64,000 nucleotides of DNA. It comes from UBA2970 sp965221075 (lineage in GTDB: Bacteria > Verrucomicrobiota > Verrucomicrobiia > Limisphaerales > AAA164-E04). The position numbers were made by a program, and so were the translations under genes. The DNA is taken from the NCBI GenBank assembly GCA_965221075.1, contig OZ244865.1, forward strand, positions 1,922,001 to 1,986,000, in the 5' to 3' direction. This document shows, piece after piece, positions 48,012 to 59,800 of this stretch (position 1 is the first letter of the stretch; each line of letters begins with the position of its first letter). The notes beneath the pieces were generated by a model. That model was not told where the DNA came from and did no database searches. It saw nothing but the letters and a program-made list of their open reading frames with translations.

Positions 48012-49364
48012 CTAGGACCGGTAGAGGGCCTTCCGGGGGATCTTCTTCAGCATGCGCCGCATCGATCTGGGATTCTTCTTGCCGATCCGCTTGACCATCC
48101 TGCGCATCTGGGAGAACCGGCTGAGCATGACGTTGAGCTCCGAGACCTGCACCCCGCTCCCGGCGGCGATCCGCTTGCGCCGGCTGGCGTTGAGGATCTG
48201 GGGCTTGAGCCGTTCCTCCTGAGTCATGGAGCAGATCATCGCCTCGGCCCTTGCCATCGTCTTCTCGTTGCCCGTGAACTGGGACTGATTGAGGATATCC
48301 CCCCCTCCGGGAATCATCCGCAGGACGGACTCCATCGATCCCAGCCGCTTCAGCTGGCGCATCTGGTCCAGAAAGTCCACCAGGGTGAAGTCCCCCCGGA
48401 GGATGCTCTTCTCCATCTTCTGGGCGTCCTCCTTCTTGATCACCTCGGCAGCCTTCTCCACCAGGGTGACCACGTCCCCCATCCCCAGAATGCGGCTGGC
48501 CATCCGGTCCGGATGGAAGCGCTGGAATTCCTCCAGCCTCTCCCCCGTGCCGACCATCTTGACCGGCTTTCCGGTCACCGCCCTCATGGAGAGGGCGGCC
48601 CCTCCCCGGGCGTCCCCGTCCAGCTTGGTGAGGATGCAGCCGGTGATTCCCAGCGCCTGGTCGAAGTGGGTGGCCACGCTGACCGCTTCCTGGCCGGTGG
48701 CGGCGTCGAGAACCAGGAGCACCTCCTGGGACCCGATGCGCTGGTGCAGCCGCACCAGCTCCCGGATCAGATCCTCGTCCACCTGGAGGCGGCCCGCGGT
48801 GTCGTAGATCAGGACGTCCCGATCCTGGCTCCGGGCCTCCCTCTCGGCCTCCTCGGCGATCCTCAGCACGTCGGTCTCCCCCTTGAGCGCCAGCACCGGG
48901 ATCTCCAGCTGCCCGCCCAGGGCCTCCAGCTGGTCCATGGCCGCAGGCCGGTGGACGTCGGCCGCCACCAGCAGGGGACGCCGGCCCTCCTGGGAGAGCA
49001 GCCGGGCGAGCTTGCCGCTGGAGGTGGTCTTACCCGAACCGTGCAGCCCCACCATCATGATCGGGCTGGGAGCCTTTCCCAGCTGGAGGTCCTGGTGGGA
49101 GGATCCCAGAAGGTCGACCAGCTCGTCGTGGATGATCTTGACCATCAGCTCCCCCGGCTTGATGCTGCGGAAGACCTGCTTGCCGATGGCCTTCTCCTTG
49201 ACTCCCTGGATGAAGTCCTTGGCGACCTGGAAGTTGACGTCCGCCTCCAGGAGGGCCATTCGCACTTCGCGGAGGGACTCGGATATGTTGGACTCGGATA
49301 TCCTTCCCCGGCCCCGCAGGTTCTGGAAGGCGCTCCTGAACCTGCTGCTTAGCGAATCGAACAT
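48012..49364 (-). CDS. ffh: Signal recognition particle GTPase Ffh (SRP54)
   Basis: A 450-residue protein binding signal sequences of nascent chains and 4.5S RNA. N domain, then G domain with G1 GLHGSGKTTSSGKLA near 108, DTAGR near 189 (IYDTAGRLQ), TKLDGDARGG near 245. The M domain is Met-rich and ends with ASRRKRIAAGSGVQVSELN and the basic tail. Length is typical. It starts 48 bp from a divergent SDR gene and precedes the GlcD-like gene by 8 bp. No ftsY in the window. Confidence 0.96.
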   Translation of the reverse strand: MFDSLSSRFRSAFQNLRGRGRISESNISESLREVRMALLEADVNFQVAKDFIQGVKEKAIGKQVFRSIKPGELMVKIIHDELVDLLGSSHQDLQLGKAPSPIMMVGLHGSGKTTSSGKLARLLSQEGRRPLLVAADVHRPAAMDQLEALGGQLEIPVLALKGETDVLRIAEEAEREARSQDRDVLIYDTAGRLQVDEDLIRELVRLHQRIGSQEVLLVLDAATGQEAVSVATHFDQALGITGCILTKLDGDARGGAALSMRAVTGKPVKMVGTGERLEEFQRFHPDRMASRILGMGDVVTLVEKAAEVIKKEDAQKMEKSILRGDFTLVDFLDQMRQLKRLGSMESVLRMIPGGGDILNQSQFTGNEKTMARAEAMICSMTQEERLKPQILNASRRKRIAAGSGVQVSELNVMLSRFSQMRRMVKRIGKKNPRSMRRMLKKIPRKALYRS

Positions 49365-49412
49365 GCAAGGAGCCTATTCCAGATCGCCGGCCGGAACAAG
49401 TGGGAGCCCCGG

Positions 49413-50126
49413 ATGGTGAGCGGGGACCGGCCCGCGGCCGTGGTCACCGGGGCCGGCTCGGGAGTGGGGCGAGCGGTGGCCCGGGCCCTCGCCGGCAGGG
49501 GCTGGCGGCTGGCACTCTGGGGGCGCACCCTCGCCGCCCTGGAGGAGACCGGCGCAGGGACCGGCGGAGCCCTGGTCCGCAGCGTCGATGTCGGGGACGC
49601 CCGGGCGGTTGAGCGGGCGGCGGCCGAGGCCTCCGGAGAGCTGGGGCCCGTCCGGCTGCTGGTCAACGCGGCGGGCACCAACACTCCGGCCCGCCGGCTC
49701 GACGAGCTCTCCCTGGAGGACTACCACGCCATCGTCCGCACCAACCTGCAGGGCACCTACTACGCGTCGCAGGCCTTCCTGCCCGGCATGAGGGAGCGGC
49801 GCGGCGGCACCATCGTGAACATCGTCTCGGACGCCGCGCTCTGGGGAGTCCCCCTGGCGGGCGCCGCCTACACCGTATCCAAGTTCGGCCAGCGGGGCCT
49901 CACCCAGGCGATCAACGCCGAGGAGAACCGGAACGGGATCCGCGCCTGCGCCATCCTCCCGGGGGAGATCCGCACCCCCCTGCTGGATCTCCGTCCCGAG
50001 CCGCCCCCTCCCGGCTCCTTCGCCTCGATGCTGCAGCCCGAGGACGTGGCCCGCTGCGTCCTGCTGGCGGTGGAGCTCCCCCCGCGCGCGGTGGTGCAGG
50101 AGCTTCTGGTCCGTCCCTGCCGGTGA
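49413..50126 (+). CDS. Short-chain dehydrogenase/reductase
   Basis: A 237-residue classical SDR. The cofactor loop TGAGSGVG (near 12-19) and NAAG (near 88-91) are present, the catalytic Ser lies in IVNIVSDAALWG near 138, and YTVSK near 153-157 gives Tyr and Lys. A basic residue after the first strand (GRTLAAL) hints at NADP(H). Substrate unknown. It is 48 bp from ffh (divergent) and 74 bp before the P-II gene; the low spacing to P-II suggests they are co-transcribed, but there is no obvious functional tie. Confidence 0.88.
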   Translation: MVSGDRPAAVVTGAGSGVGRAVARALAGRGWRLALWGRTLAALEETGAGTGGALVRSVDVGDARAVERAAAEASGELGPVRLLVNAAGTNTPARRLDELSLEDYHAIVRTNLQGTYYASQAFLPGMRERRGGTIVNIVSDAALWGVPLAGAAYTVSKFGQRGLTQAINAEENRNGIRACAILPGEIRTPLLDLRPEPPPPGSFASMLQPEDVARCVLLAVELPPRAVVQELLVRPCR

Positions 50127-50200
50127 GCCCCAACTATGGGATTGCAACCGGCGGGGGGGCCGCCTACCCTTCCGCCCGCCCGGATCTCCCGCCCCCCGAG

Positions 50201-50539
50201 ATGAAAAAGATCGAAGCCATCGTCAAACCCTTCAAGCTGGAGGATGTCAAGGAGGCTCTGAGCGAGATCGGAGTCGAGGGCATGACCGTCTCGGAGGTCA
50301 AGGGATTCGGACGCCAGAAGGGGCACACCGAGATCTACCGCGGCAGCGAGTACACCGTGGACTTCCTGCCCAAGATCAAGGTGGAGATCGTGGTGGGCGA
50401 CTATCAAGTGGATCCGGCCATCGAGGCCATATCCAAGTCGGCCAAGACGGGGAAGATCGGCGACGGAAAGATCTTCATCCTCCCGGTCGAGGAGGCGCTG
50501 CGCATCCGCACCGGGGAGCGCGGCGAGTCGGCCGTCTGA
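50201..50539 (+). CDS. Nitrogen regulatory protein P-II
   Basis: A 112-residue trimeric signalling protein that reads 2-oxoglutarate and ATP/ADP. MKKIEAIVKPFKLEDVKEAL is the classic opening. The T-loop carries Y51 in YRGSEYTVDF, the uridylylation position of GlnB/GlnK. The signature GKIGDGKIFILPVEEALRI is intact. No glnA, amtB or glnD neighbours, so GlnB and GlnK cannot be told apart. It converges on the SGNH gene 4 bp away. Confidence 0.93.
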   Translation: MKKIEAIVKPFKLEDVKEALSEIGVEGMTVSEVKGFGRQKGHTEIYRGSEYTVDFLPKIKVEIVVGDYQVDPAIEAISKSAKTGKIGDGKIFILPVEEALRIRTGERGESAV

Positions 50540-50543
50540 TCCA

Positions 50544-51476
50544 CTACCGCCCGGCCAGCGCCCCGATCCGGGGCTCCAGCAGCCCGGCGGCGGCGTAGGC
50601 CGCCCCCAGGGGCATTCCCTTGCGCACCAGAGGGCGCCGGTGCCCGACGTGGGAAAGCCAGGCGGCATGCAGCAGGCGGGCGCGCTGGATGCAGAGATCC
50701 TCCAGCTCCGCGTCCTCCCCCTCCCGGGTGGGGGCGATCCCCCAGCTCTCCAGGATCGCCCGGGCCATGATGCGGTGGCCCCTCCGGTCGTAGTGGACCC
50801 CGTCAGGGGCCATGGAGAAGCCGGGATCGGAGCGCCTTGCCTCGGCCAGCCGATCCCTCAGCGGGCCCTGGATGTCGATGGTCCGCTCCACCCCCTCCGT
50901 CTGGGAGAGCACCCACTCGCCGTAGCGCCCGATCACCGAATCGTAGTTCTCGTAGACCTCCAGGTAGGAGAACTTCGGGGCTTCGGCCGGAAGCAGCTTC
51001 CCCCTGGGAGCCAGGGGAAGGGGATCGAAGGCCTGGGGGGTTAGCAGCACCACCACCGCTCCCGAGGCCCGGGCCCGGCCGACCAGGCTCCGGATCCCCT
51101 CCTGGTAGGCGGCGAAGCGCTCCGGGTCCGGGGGATAGTATATGCCGTCGTTCATCCCGTAGCAGGCCACCACTGCGTCGGGACGGGCCATCGAGAGGAC
51201 CCGTTCCAGCCGGTTGTGGACATTGGGGCGCAGGAAGGGATGGTCCGGCTCCGAGAGGCCGGTGCAGGTCTCGCTGGAGAGCCCCAGGTTGAGGATCTCG
51301 GGCGCCTCCTCCCCAAGGGCCTTGCGCAGGGCGGCGTCCACCAGCGCCACGTAGTCGCCGCCGGCGGTGTTCGAGTCCCCCAGGAAGACCACCCGGCTGT
51401 CCCTGGCCAGGTAGCCGGGGATCTCCGCCGCCAGGCAGAGGGACGGGAGGAGCAGGAGCGCAAGGAGGGGCCTCAT
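50544..51476 (-). CDS. Secreted SGNH/GDSL hydrolase
   Basis: A 310-residue exported esterase-like protein. MRPLLALLLLPSLCLAAEIP is a signal peptide. Block I is FLGDSNTAGG with nucleophile S35; GMNDG gives the block III Asn; DGVHYDRRGH gives the Asp-x-x-His pair. The Gly block (NLGLSSET) is also present. It has an extra C-terminal segment of ~90 residues ending GLLEPRIGALAGR. Family members deacetylate sugars or cleave esters. The start is 1 bp from the stop of the DUF1501 gene, so it belongs to that module. Confidence 0.9.
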   Translation of the reverse strand: MRPLLALLLLPSLCLAAEIPGYLARDSRVVFLGDSNTAGGDYVALVDAALRKALGEEAPEILNLGLSSETCTGLSEPDHPFLRPNVHNRLERVLSMARPDAVVACYGMNDGIYYPPDPERFAAYQEGIRSLVGRARASGAVVVLLTPQAFDPLPLAPRGKLLPAEAPKFSYLEVYENYDSVIGRYGEWVLSQTEGVERTIDIQGPLRDRLAEARRSDPGFSMAPDGVHYDRRGHRIMARAILESWGIAPTREGEDAELEDLCIQRARLLHAAWLSHVGHRRPLVRKGMPLGAAYAAAGLLEPRIGALAGR

Positions 51477-51477
51477 C

Positions 51478-52902
51478 TCAGGAGAGCAGGGCGTCGATCA
51501 CCCTTCCGTGGACGTCGGTCAGGCGGAACTGGCGCCCCTGGTAGCGGTAGGTGAGCCTCTGGTGGTCGATGCCCAGCAGGTGCAGCAGGGTGGCGTGGAA
51601 GTCGTGGACGTGGACGCCGTCCCGGACCACGTTGTAGCCGAGCGGATCGGTGGCCCCGAACACGGTCCCGGCCCGCGCTCCGCCCCCGGCCATCCAGAGG
51701 CTGAAGCACTTGGGATGGTGGTCCCGTCCGAAGCCGCCGGGGCTCAGCTTGCCCTGGGAGTAGTTGGTGCGGCCGAATTCCCCGCCCCAGATCACCAGCG
51801 TGTCCTCCAGCATTCCCCGCTCCTCCAGGTCCTGCAGCAGGGCCGCGGTGGCCTGGTCGGTCTCCTGGCACTGCTGCGTGATCCCGGCCTTGAGCCCCCC
51901 GTGCTGGTCCCAGCCCGGATGGTAGATCTGCACGAAGCGGACCCCCTGCTCGGCCAGCCGGCGGGCCAGCAGGCAGTTGGCGGCGTAGGAGCCCGGCTTC
52001 TCCACGTCCTTGCCGTAGCGCTCCCTGGCCCGGGCCGGCTCCTGGGAGAGGTCCATTGCCCCGGGAACCGACATCTGCATCCGGTAGGCCATCTCGTACT
52101 GCTCTATGCGGCTCTCGATCGACCTCTCGCCCTTCTCCTCGATGCGCAGGCGGTGCAGGTCCCTCAGCCCGTCGAGCAGGGCCCGGCGGCCCGCGGCGTC
52201 GATCCCCGGGGGATTGGCCAGGTAGAGGACCGGATCGGGGCCCGAGCGGAAGCGGACCCCCTGGTACTTGGAGGGCAGGAAGCCGTTGCCCCAAAGGCGC
52301 GAGACCAGCGGCTGGCCCCCCTTCCCCCTGGTCACCAGGACCACGAAGGAGGGCAGGTCCCGGTTGAGGGTTCCCAGACCGTAGCCCAGCCAGGCCCCGA
52401 TGCTGGGGCGCCCGGGGAACTGCGAGCCGGTCTGCAGGAAGGTGACCCCGGGGCCGTGGTTGATGGCCTCGGTGTGGAGGGATCGGACCAGGCAGAGGCG
52501 GTCGGCCATGCGGGCCACCCGGGGCATCAGCTCGGAGATGGCCATGCCGCTCTGCCCGTGGCGGCCGAAGGCGAACGGGGAGCCGGCCATGGGCAGGCTG
52601 GCCTGGTTTCCGGACATGGCGGTCAGGCGCTGGCCCATCCGCACCGAGGCGGGCAGCTCCTGGCCGTGCCGGCGCTGCAGCTCGGGCTTGGGGTCGAGCA
52701 GGTCGATCTGGGAGGGCCCCCCGCTCTGGAAGAGGTAGATCACTCGCCGGGCCCTCGGAGCGTGGTGGGGCGCCATGGCGCTCCCCTCGCCCAGGAGGTC
52801 GCACAGGGCCAGCGATCCCAGCCCCATGCCGAAGCGCTGCAGGAAGCTGCGCCGGCTGAGGCCGAAGGAGGGTTCGTATCCGCTGCAGAGAGCCCGGTCC
52901 AT
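51478..52902 (-). CDS. DUF1501 protein, Tat-exported (second copy)
   Basis: A 474-residue protein, paralogous to the one at 10632. It carries a twin-arginine motif LSRRSFLQRFGMGLGSLAL (about 15-33). Conserved stretches are IYLFQSGGPSQIDLLDPKP near 56, WGGEFGRTNYSQG near 373 and FGRDHHPKC near 391. It is 3 bp downstream of the PSD1 gene and 1 bp upstream of the SGNH gene, so the three form a tight operon. Unlike the first copy it is on the minus strand. Confidence 0.9.
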   Translation of the reverse strand: MDRALCSGYEPSFGLSRRSFLQRFGMGLGSLALCDLLGEGSAMAPHHAPRARRVIYLFQSGGPSQIDLLDPKPELQRRHGQELPASVRMGQRLTAMSGNQASLPMAGSPFAFGRHGQSGMAISELMPRVARMADRLCLVRSLHTEAINHGPGVTFLQTGSQFPGRPSIGAWLGYGLGTLNRDLPSFVVLVTRGKGGQPLVSRLWGNGFLPSKYQGVRFRSGPDPVLYLANPPGIDAAGRRALLDGLRDLHRLRIEEKGERSIESRIEQYEMAYRMQMSVPGAMDLSQEPARARERYGKDVEKPGSYAANCLLARRLAEQGVRFVQIYHPGWDQHGGLKAGITQQCQETDQATAALLQDLEERGMLEDTLVIWGGEFGRTNYSQGKLSPGGFGRDHHPKCFSLWMAGGGARAGTVFGATDPLGYNVVRDGVHVHDFHATLLHLLGIDHQRLTYRYQGRQFRLTDVHGRVIDALLS

Positions 52903-52905
52903 GTC

Positions 52906-56058
<3,153 letters not shown>

Positions 56059-56168
56059 GAACCCCGCGACCCTAAGGCGCCGGAGAATCCGAGTCAAACC
56101 CCCGTGCGGCCAGGAAAGGATAGTCCTTGCCCATCCACACCCGTGAGGCCGAGGATGGGGGCCTCCCC

Positions 56169-56879
56169 ATGAACCGAACCAAGCGCGCCTGCCTCCTGCT
56201 CTCCTGCCTGGGATCCCTTGTCCCGGCCCTGGCCCAGCAGCAGGAGCACACCTTCGAGATCCGGCGCAGCCTCGACTACCTCCTCTACCTGCCTCCGGGA
56301 TACCAGGACGGGGAGAAGCTGCCGATGATCGTCTTCCTGCACGGAGCCGGGGAGCGGGGCGACGACCTGGCGCGGGTCAAGAGCCACGGCCCCCCAAAGC
56401 GGGTGGAGAGCGATCCCGGCTTCGAGTTCATCGTCCTCTCGCCCCAGTGCCCGGCCGGGCAGCGCTGGCAGACGGCCGACGTGATCGAGCTGGTGGAGCA
56501 CATCCGGGACACCCGCAAGGTGGATCCCGACCGCATCTACCTCACCGGGCTGAGCATGGGAGGGTACGGCACCTGGGACGTGGCCGTCCGCTATCCCCGC
56601 CACTTCGCGGCCATCGCTCCGATCTGCGGCGGCGGCAATCCCCGCTTCGCCCGCCGGATCCGCGACCTGCCCGCCTGGGTGTTCCACGGGGCCAAGGACC
56701 AGGTGGTCCCCCTCTCCCAGTCGCAGGAGATGGTGGAGGCCCTCAGGGAGGCGGGCGGCGACCCCAAGTTCACCATATACCCCGAGGCCGGGCACGATTC
56801 GTGGACCGAGGCCTACGCCGGAAGAGCCCTCTACGACTGGTTCCTCCAGCACCGGAGGAGCGTGCCGGAGAACCGGTAG
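56169..56879 (+). CDS. Secreted alpha/beta hydrolase (predicted esterase/peptidase)
   Basis: A 236-residue exported hydrolase. MNRTKRACLLLSCLGSLVPA is a signal peptide ending near LAQQQE. The oxyanion region is IVFLHGAGERGDD, the nucleophile is in GLSMGGYGTW, the Asp in HGAKDQVVP, and His in PEAGHDSWTEAY. This is the pattern of PhoE/feruloyl-esterase-like predicted peptidases common in polysaccharide loci. It is convergent with the pseudoprotease gene, 41 bp apart, and divergent from the second PSD1 gene. Confidence 0.87.
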   Translation: MNRTKRACLLLSCLGSLVPALAQQQEHTFEIRRSLDYLLYLPPGYQDGEKLPMIVFLHGAGERGDDLARVKSHGPPKRVESDPGFEFIVLSPQCPAGQRWQTADVIELVEHIRDTRKVDPDRIYLTGLSMGGYGTWDVAVRYPRHFAAIAPICGGGNPRFARRIRDLPAWVFHGAKDQVVPLSQSQEMVEALREAGGDPKFTIYPEAGHDSWTEAYAGRALYDWFLQHRRSVPENR

Positions 56880-56903
56880 GAGAGGCCCGGGGGAAGGCCG
56901 GGG

Positions 56904-56918
56904 GCTTCCTGCGGAAGC
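56904..56918. terminator. Hairpin between two convergent genes
   Basis: GCTTCC (56904-56909) and GGAAGC (56913-56918) form a 6-bp stem with a TGC loop in the 41-bp space between the esterase stop and the pseudoprotease stop. No T-run; possible bidirectional stop or 3' stabiliser. Confidence 0.35.
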
Positions 56919-56920
56919 GC

Positions 56921-57904
56921 CTACGGAAGCGGGTATCCCCGGTCGGCCAGCACCGTGCGTACGAGGCTGCTGGGGAGCACGAATCCCGTGACCCGGTCGG
57001 TGCGGGCGATGTTGATGCCGACGAAGCGCCCGTCCAGATCGGCCACCGGCCCCCCCATGGAGCGGACGTCCACCGGGATGTCGTGCTGAAGGATCCGGGC
57101 GAAGCCGGTCCGCCGGACGGAGGTCTCGCCGCTGAGCCTCTGGTTGCGGTCCAGGTGGCCGAAGTAGTCCGAGCGGTAGCCCAGCTCCACCTCCATCTCC
57201 AGGGTGCCTTCCCCCCTCTTGAGGATCAACGAGAGGATCTTCCCCGGAAGGTGGGAGGAAACGATCTCCTGAAGCTGGGACGCCCTCTCCACCGTCCTTC
57301 CCTCCACGCTCTGGATGATGTCGCCGGCCTCGATGCCGGCCCGCGCGGCCCCGGTCCGGTCCTGTACCCCGGCCACCTCCACCCCGACCTGGGAGAACTC
57401 CCGGCCGAGGAGGATGCCCAGCACCCCTCCCTGGCGCTCGATGGAGCGGGAGCTGGCGCTGACGATCCCCAGGCAGATGCGGGAGGCCGAACTCACCGGG
57501 CAGGCCAGGAAGCGGCCCCTCTCCAGATCCTCCGCCTCCACCAGGCGGGGAACCTGATCGAATTCCACCTCCAGCCCGAGGATCGCCAGATCGTTGGCGG
57601 GATCCACGCTCACCTCGGCGGGGACCACCACCCGCCCGTCGGGAAGCCGGACCCCGGTCTCCCATCCCAGCTCGCTGGCCTTGGTCAGGACCAGGCCGTC
57701 CTGCCTGACGATGGTGCCCAGGGCCACCTGACTGTCGCCGTCGAGGATCTCCACGGTCGCCTCCCGGAGGGAGCGCTCCAGCTCCCCCAGGGCTCCCAGG
57801 GTCTGGGGCCCGTTGAGCCTCTCGGCCCGGGCGAGCTTTCTCCGCTCCTCCCCCTGGGCCGCCAGGACGCCCAGGACCAGGAAGACGGGGATCCAGCCTC
57901 TCAT
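56921..57904 (-). CDS. Trypsin-like pseudoprotease with PDZ, permuted order
   Basis: A 327-residue exported protein (MRGWIPVFLVLGVLAAQGEE). The S1C-type fold is visible in IVRQDGLVLTKASELG, where S77 stands at the catalytic His position, and in NDLAILGL with the Asp kept. A PDZ domain (AARAGIEAGDIIQSVEGR) comes next, and only afterwards the SMGGPVADLDGRFVGINIAR strand pair, where M283 is at the Ser position. So the PDZ domain interrupts the protease fold and two of three triad residues are lost. The start codon overlaps the stop of the EEP-protease gene, which it follows, suggesting a partner or regulator. Confidence 0.8.
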   Translation of the reverse strand: MRGWIPVFLVLGVLAAQGEERRKLARAERLNGPQTLGALGELERSLREATVEILDGDSQVALGTIVRQDGLVLTKASELGWETGVRLPDGRVVVPAEVSVDPANDLAILGLEVEFDQVPRLVEAEDLERGRFLACPVSSASRICLGIVSASSRSIERQGGVLGILLGREFSQVGVEVAGVQDRTGAARAGIEAGDIIQSVEGRTVERASQLQEIVSSHLPGKILSLILKRGEGTLEMEVELGYRSDYFGHLDRNQRLSGETSVRRTGFARILQHDIPVDVRSMGGPVADLDGRFVGINIARTDRVTGFVLPSSLVRTVLADRGYPLP

Positions 57905-59592
57905 GGACTGGGGGGGCGGCCGCCGGGACGCCGGACACGGGCCTCCAGATCGTGCAAGCCGCCGTCCCGAAGGACCTGCAGGGCGACTGTCTCGTCGATC
58001 CGGCGGGCGCTGAGGGCCACCGAGAACTCCCAGGTGTCGGCGACGGGATAGCTGTCCACCCGCCGGATGACGTCCCCCTTGCGCAGAGGGGAGCCGTCGC
58101 CGAACACCCGTACCACCCGCACCCCGGGCTGCGCGTCGGCGGTCTCGATTCCCAGCCCGCCCCTGCGCCTCATCCGGTTGGGGGGGACCACCTCCCCCGA
58201 CACCAGCTCCTTCCAGTTGCGTCGGTAGGCCTCGACGGGGGCGTGGAAGTTCATGTCGAGGGGCTGGCCGATGCGGCTGTGGATCCCGATCAGCTCGCCG
58301 CGCATGTTGAAGAGGGCGCAGCCCGAGTCGCCCCCCACGATGCGGCAGTCGGAGCGGAGCAGGTTGTCCGACTTCTCGATGATCCTACCCACCCGGGCCA
58401 CCACCCCCCGCTCCTCGTCCAGTCCTCCCGGATGGCCCAGGGCGTAGCACCACTCCCCCACCCGGGAGTGATCCATCGCCGCCATGGGGACATGGGGGAA
58501 GGGCCCCTGGCCGTCGATCTTGATGAGCCCGGCATCGGCGAAGCGGAAGGCTCCCAGGCTCTGCCCGTCGTGGAGGGCGCCGTCTGCGAGAGTGATGCGG
58601 ACCCGCCTCCCGGGCGCGCTCACGTGGGAGGCGGTCAGGACGTAGCCGTCGGGAGAGACGATGATGCCGCCTCCCCTTCCGCCGTCCACGGCCACCACCG
58701 ACTGGCTGGAGAGCCGGATGGCGGGCTGAAGCCTCTCCTGGATGGCCCGCAGATCCTGCAGGCTCCGCGGAGTGGCGTCCACCGACACCTCCTGCTCGCC
58801 CAGCCACCGCAGGACCGTCAGCACGGGAGGGTGGTCGGAGACGATCCGGTCGTCGGGGATCTCCGCCGACTCCACCCGCCAGGCGTCCAGCCTGCGCACC
58901 AGCACGTAGTCGATCCGGGAGTCGGGGGCCGCCGCGTCGATCCACTCCCCAGAGAGCAGATCCTGCATCTCGGGGGCGCCGGCCAGGGCGTTGAAGTCCC
59001 CCGCCAGGATGGCCGGCGTTCCGCCCGAATCCTCCAGGACGCCGAGGATCTGGCGGACCTGCCCCCGGCGCGTCTCCGGGCTCTGGTGGCAGAGATGGGT
59101 GGACAGGAAGTCGAAGGCGGGCAGGCCCTCCGGCGGCTGGATCCGGACCCGGAGCAGGATCCTAGGCTCCTCCCCGAAGGCGAACGGAAGGGGATGCACC
59201 TGGAGCTCTCCCAGGGGGAAGCGGGAGAGGATCGCCTGGCCGTACTCCCCCCCGTCGAAGGGCATGGCAGCCCCAAAGGCCGCATGCATGCCGAGCAGGT
59301 CCGCCACCCGCTGGGCCTGGTCCACGCCGCCGGCCCGCCGGGTCCCCCGGTCCACCTCCTGCAGCGCGACCACGTCGGGATCGAGGCTGCGTATCCGGTC
59401 GGCCAGGCGCGGGTAGTCGAAGCGCCCGTCGGTTCCCTCGCCGTGATGGATGTTGTAGGTGAGGACGCGCAGGACCTCCGCCTGGGCCAGGGGAAGCAGG
59501 GCGAGGATCGCCAGCAGGCACGCGGTCCCCGCCGGACGGCCGGACCGGCAGGCTGCGGCGCAGGTGGGAATGGCCCGACGGATCACTCTCAT
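57901..59592 (-). CDS. EEP-superfamily hydrolase fused to active trypsin-like protease and PDZ
   Basis: A 563-residue exported fusion. I use ATG 59592 (MRVIRRAIPT), which gives a signal peptide ending LPLAQAEV; ATG 59631 is the alternative. Residues about 40-260 are an endonuclease/exonuclease/phosphatase domain with YNIHHGEG, LQEVD, AGDFNA and the closing SDHPPV. Residues about 285-480 are S1C-type with triad H323 (TASHV), D353 and S423 (GGDSGCA). A PDZ domain ends the protein. Both halves keep their catalytic residues. Known EEP enzymes cut phosphoesters in nucleic acids, phosphoinositides or sphingolipids; joining one to a protease is unusual. Confidence 0.82.
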   Translation of the reverse strand: MRVIRRAIPTCAAACRSGRPAGTACLLAILALLPLAQAEVLRVLTYNIHHGEGTDGRFDYPRLADRIRSLDPDVVALQEVDRGTRRAGGVDQAQRVADLLGMHAAFGAAMPFDGGEYGQAILSRFPLGELQVHPLPFAFGEEPRILLRVRIQPPEGLPAFDFLSTHLCHQSPETRRGQVRQILGVLEDSGGTPAILAGDFNALAGAPEMQDLLSGEWIDAAAPDSRIDYVLVRRLDAWRVESAEIPDDRIVSDHPPVLTVLRWLGEQEVSVDATPRSLQDLRAIQERLQPAIRLSSQSVVAVDGGRGGGIIVSPDGYVLTASHVSAPGRRVRITLADGALHDGQSLGAFRFADAGLIKIDGQGPFPHVPMAAMDHSRVGEWCYALGHPGGLDEERGVVARVGRIIEKSDNLLRSDCRIVGGDSGCALFNMRGELIGIHSRIGQPLDMNFHAPVEAYRRNWKELVSGEVVPPNRMRRRGGLGIETADAQPGVRVVRVFGDGSPLRKGDVIRRVDSYPVADTWEFSVALSARRIDETVALQVLRDGGLHDLEARVRRPGGRPPSP

Positions 59593-59689
59593 GGGATCAA
59601 AGGCCCGAAACCGCGCCTCGTCAAGCGCCATGCCTGCGACTCGGGACTTGCGCCCGGTCGCGAACCGGATCAGGATGGCTCCCGGCCGG

Positions 59690-59764
59690 GCGCGGTTAGC
59701 TCAGCGGTAGAGCATCACCTTGACACGGTGGGGGTCGCTGGTTCGAGTCCAGCATCGCGCACCA
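59690..59764 (+). tRNA. tRNA-Val(GAC)
   Basis: A full cloverleaf reads off: acceptor GCGCGGT/ATCGCGC, D-arm GCTC/GAGC, anticodon arm TCACC/GGTGG with loop TTGACAC, T-arm GCTGG/CCAGC with loop TTCGAGT. The anticodon GAC is at 59722-59724 and reads GUC and GUU codons. CCA is encoded (59762-59764). It precedes lysS by 36 bp on the same strand. Confidence 0.96.
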
Positions 59765-59800
59765 TCCCTCCCCGCCCCCTCCGGCTCCCGAGGACCCGAC

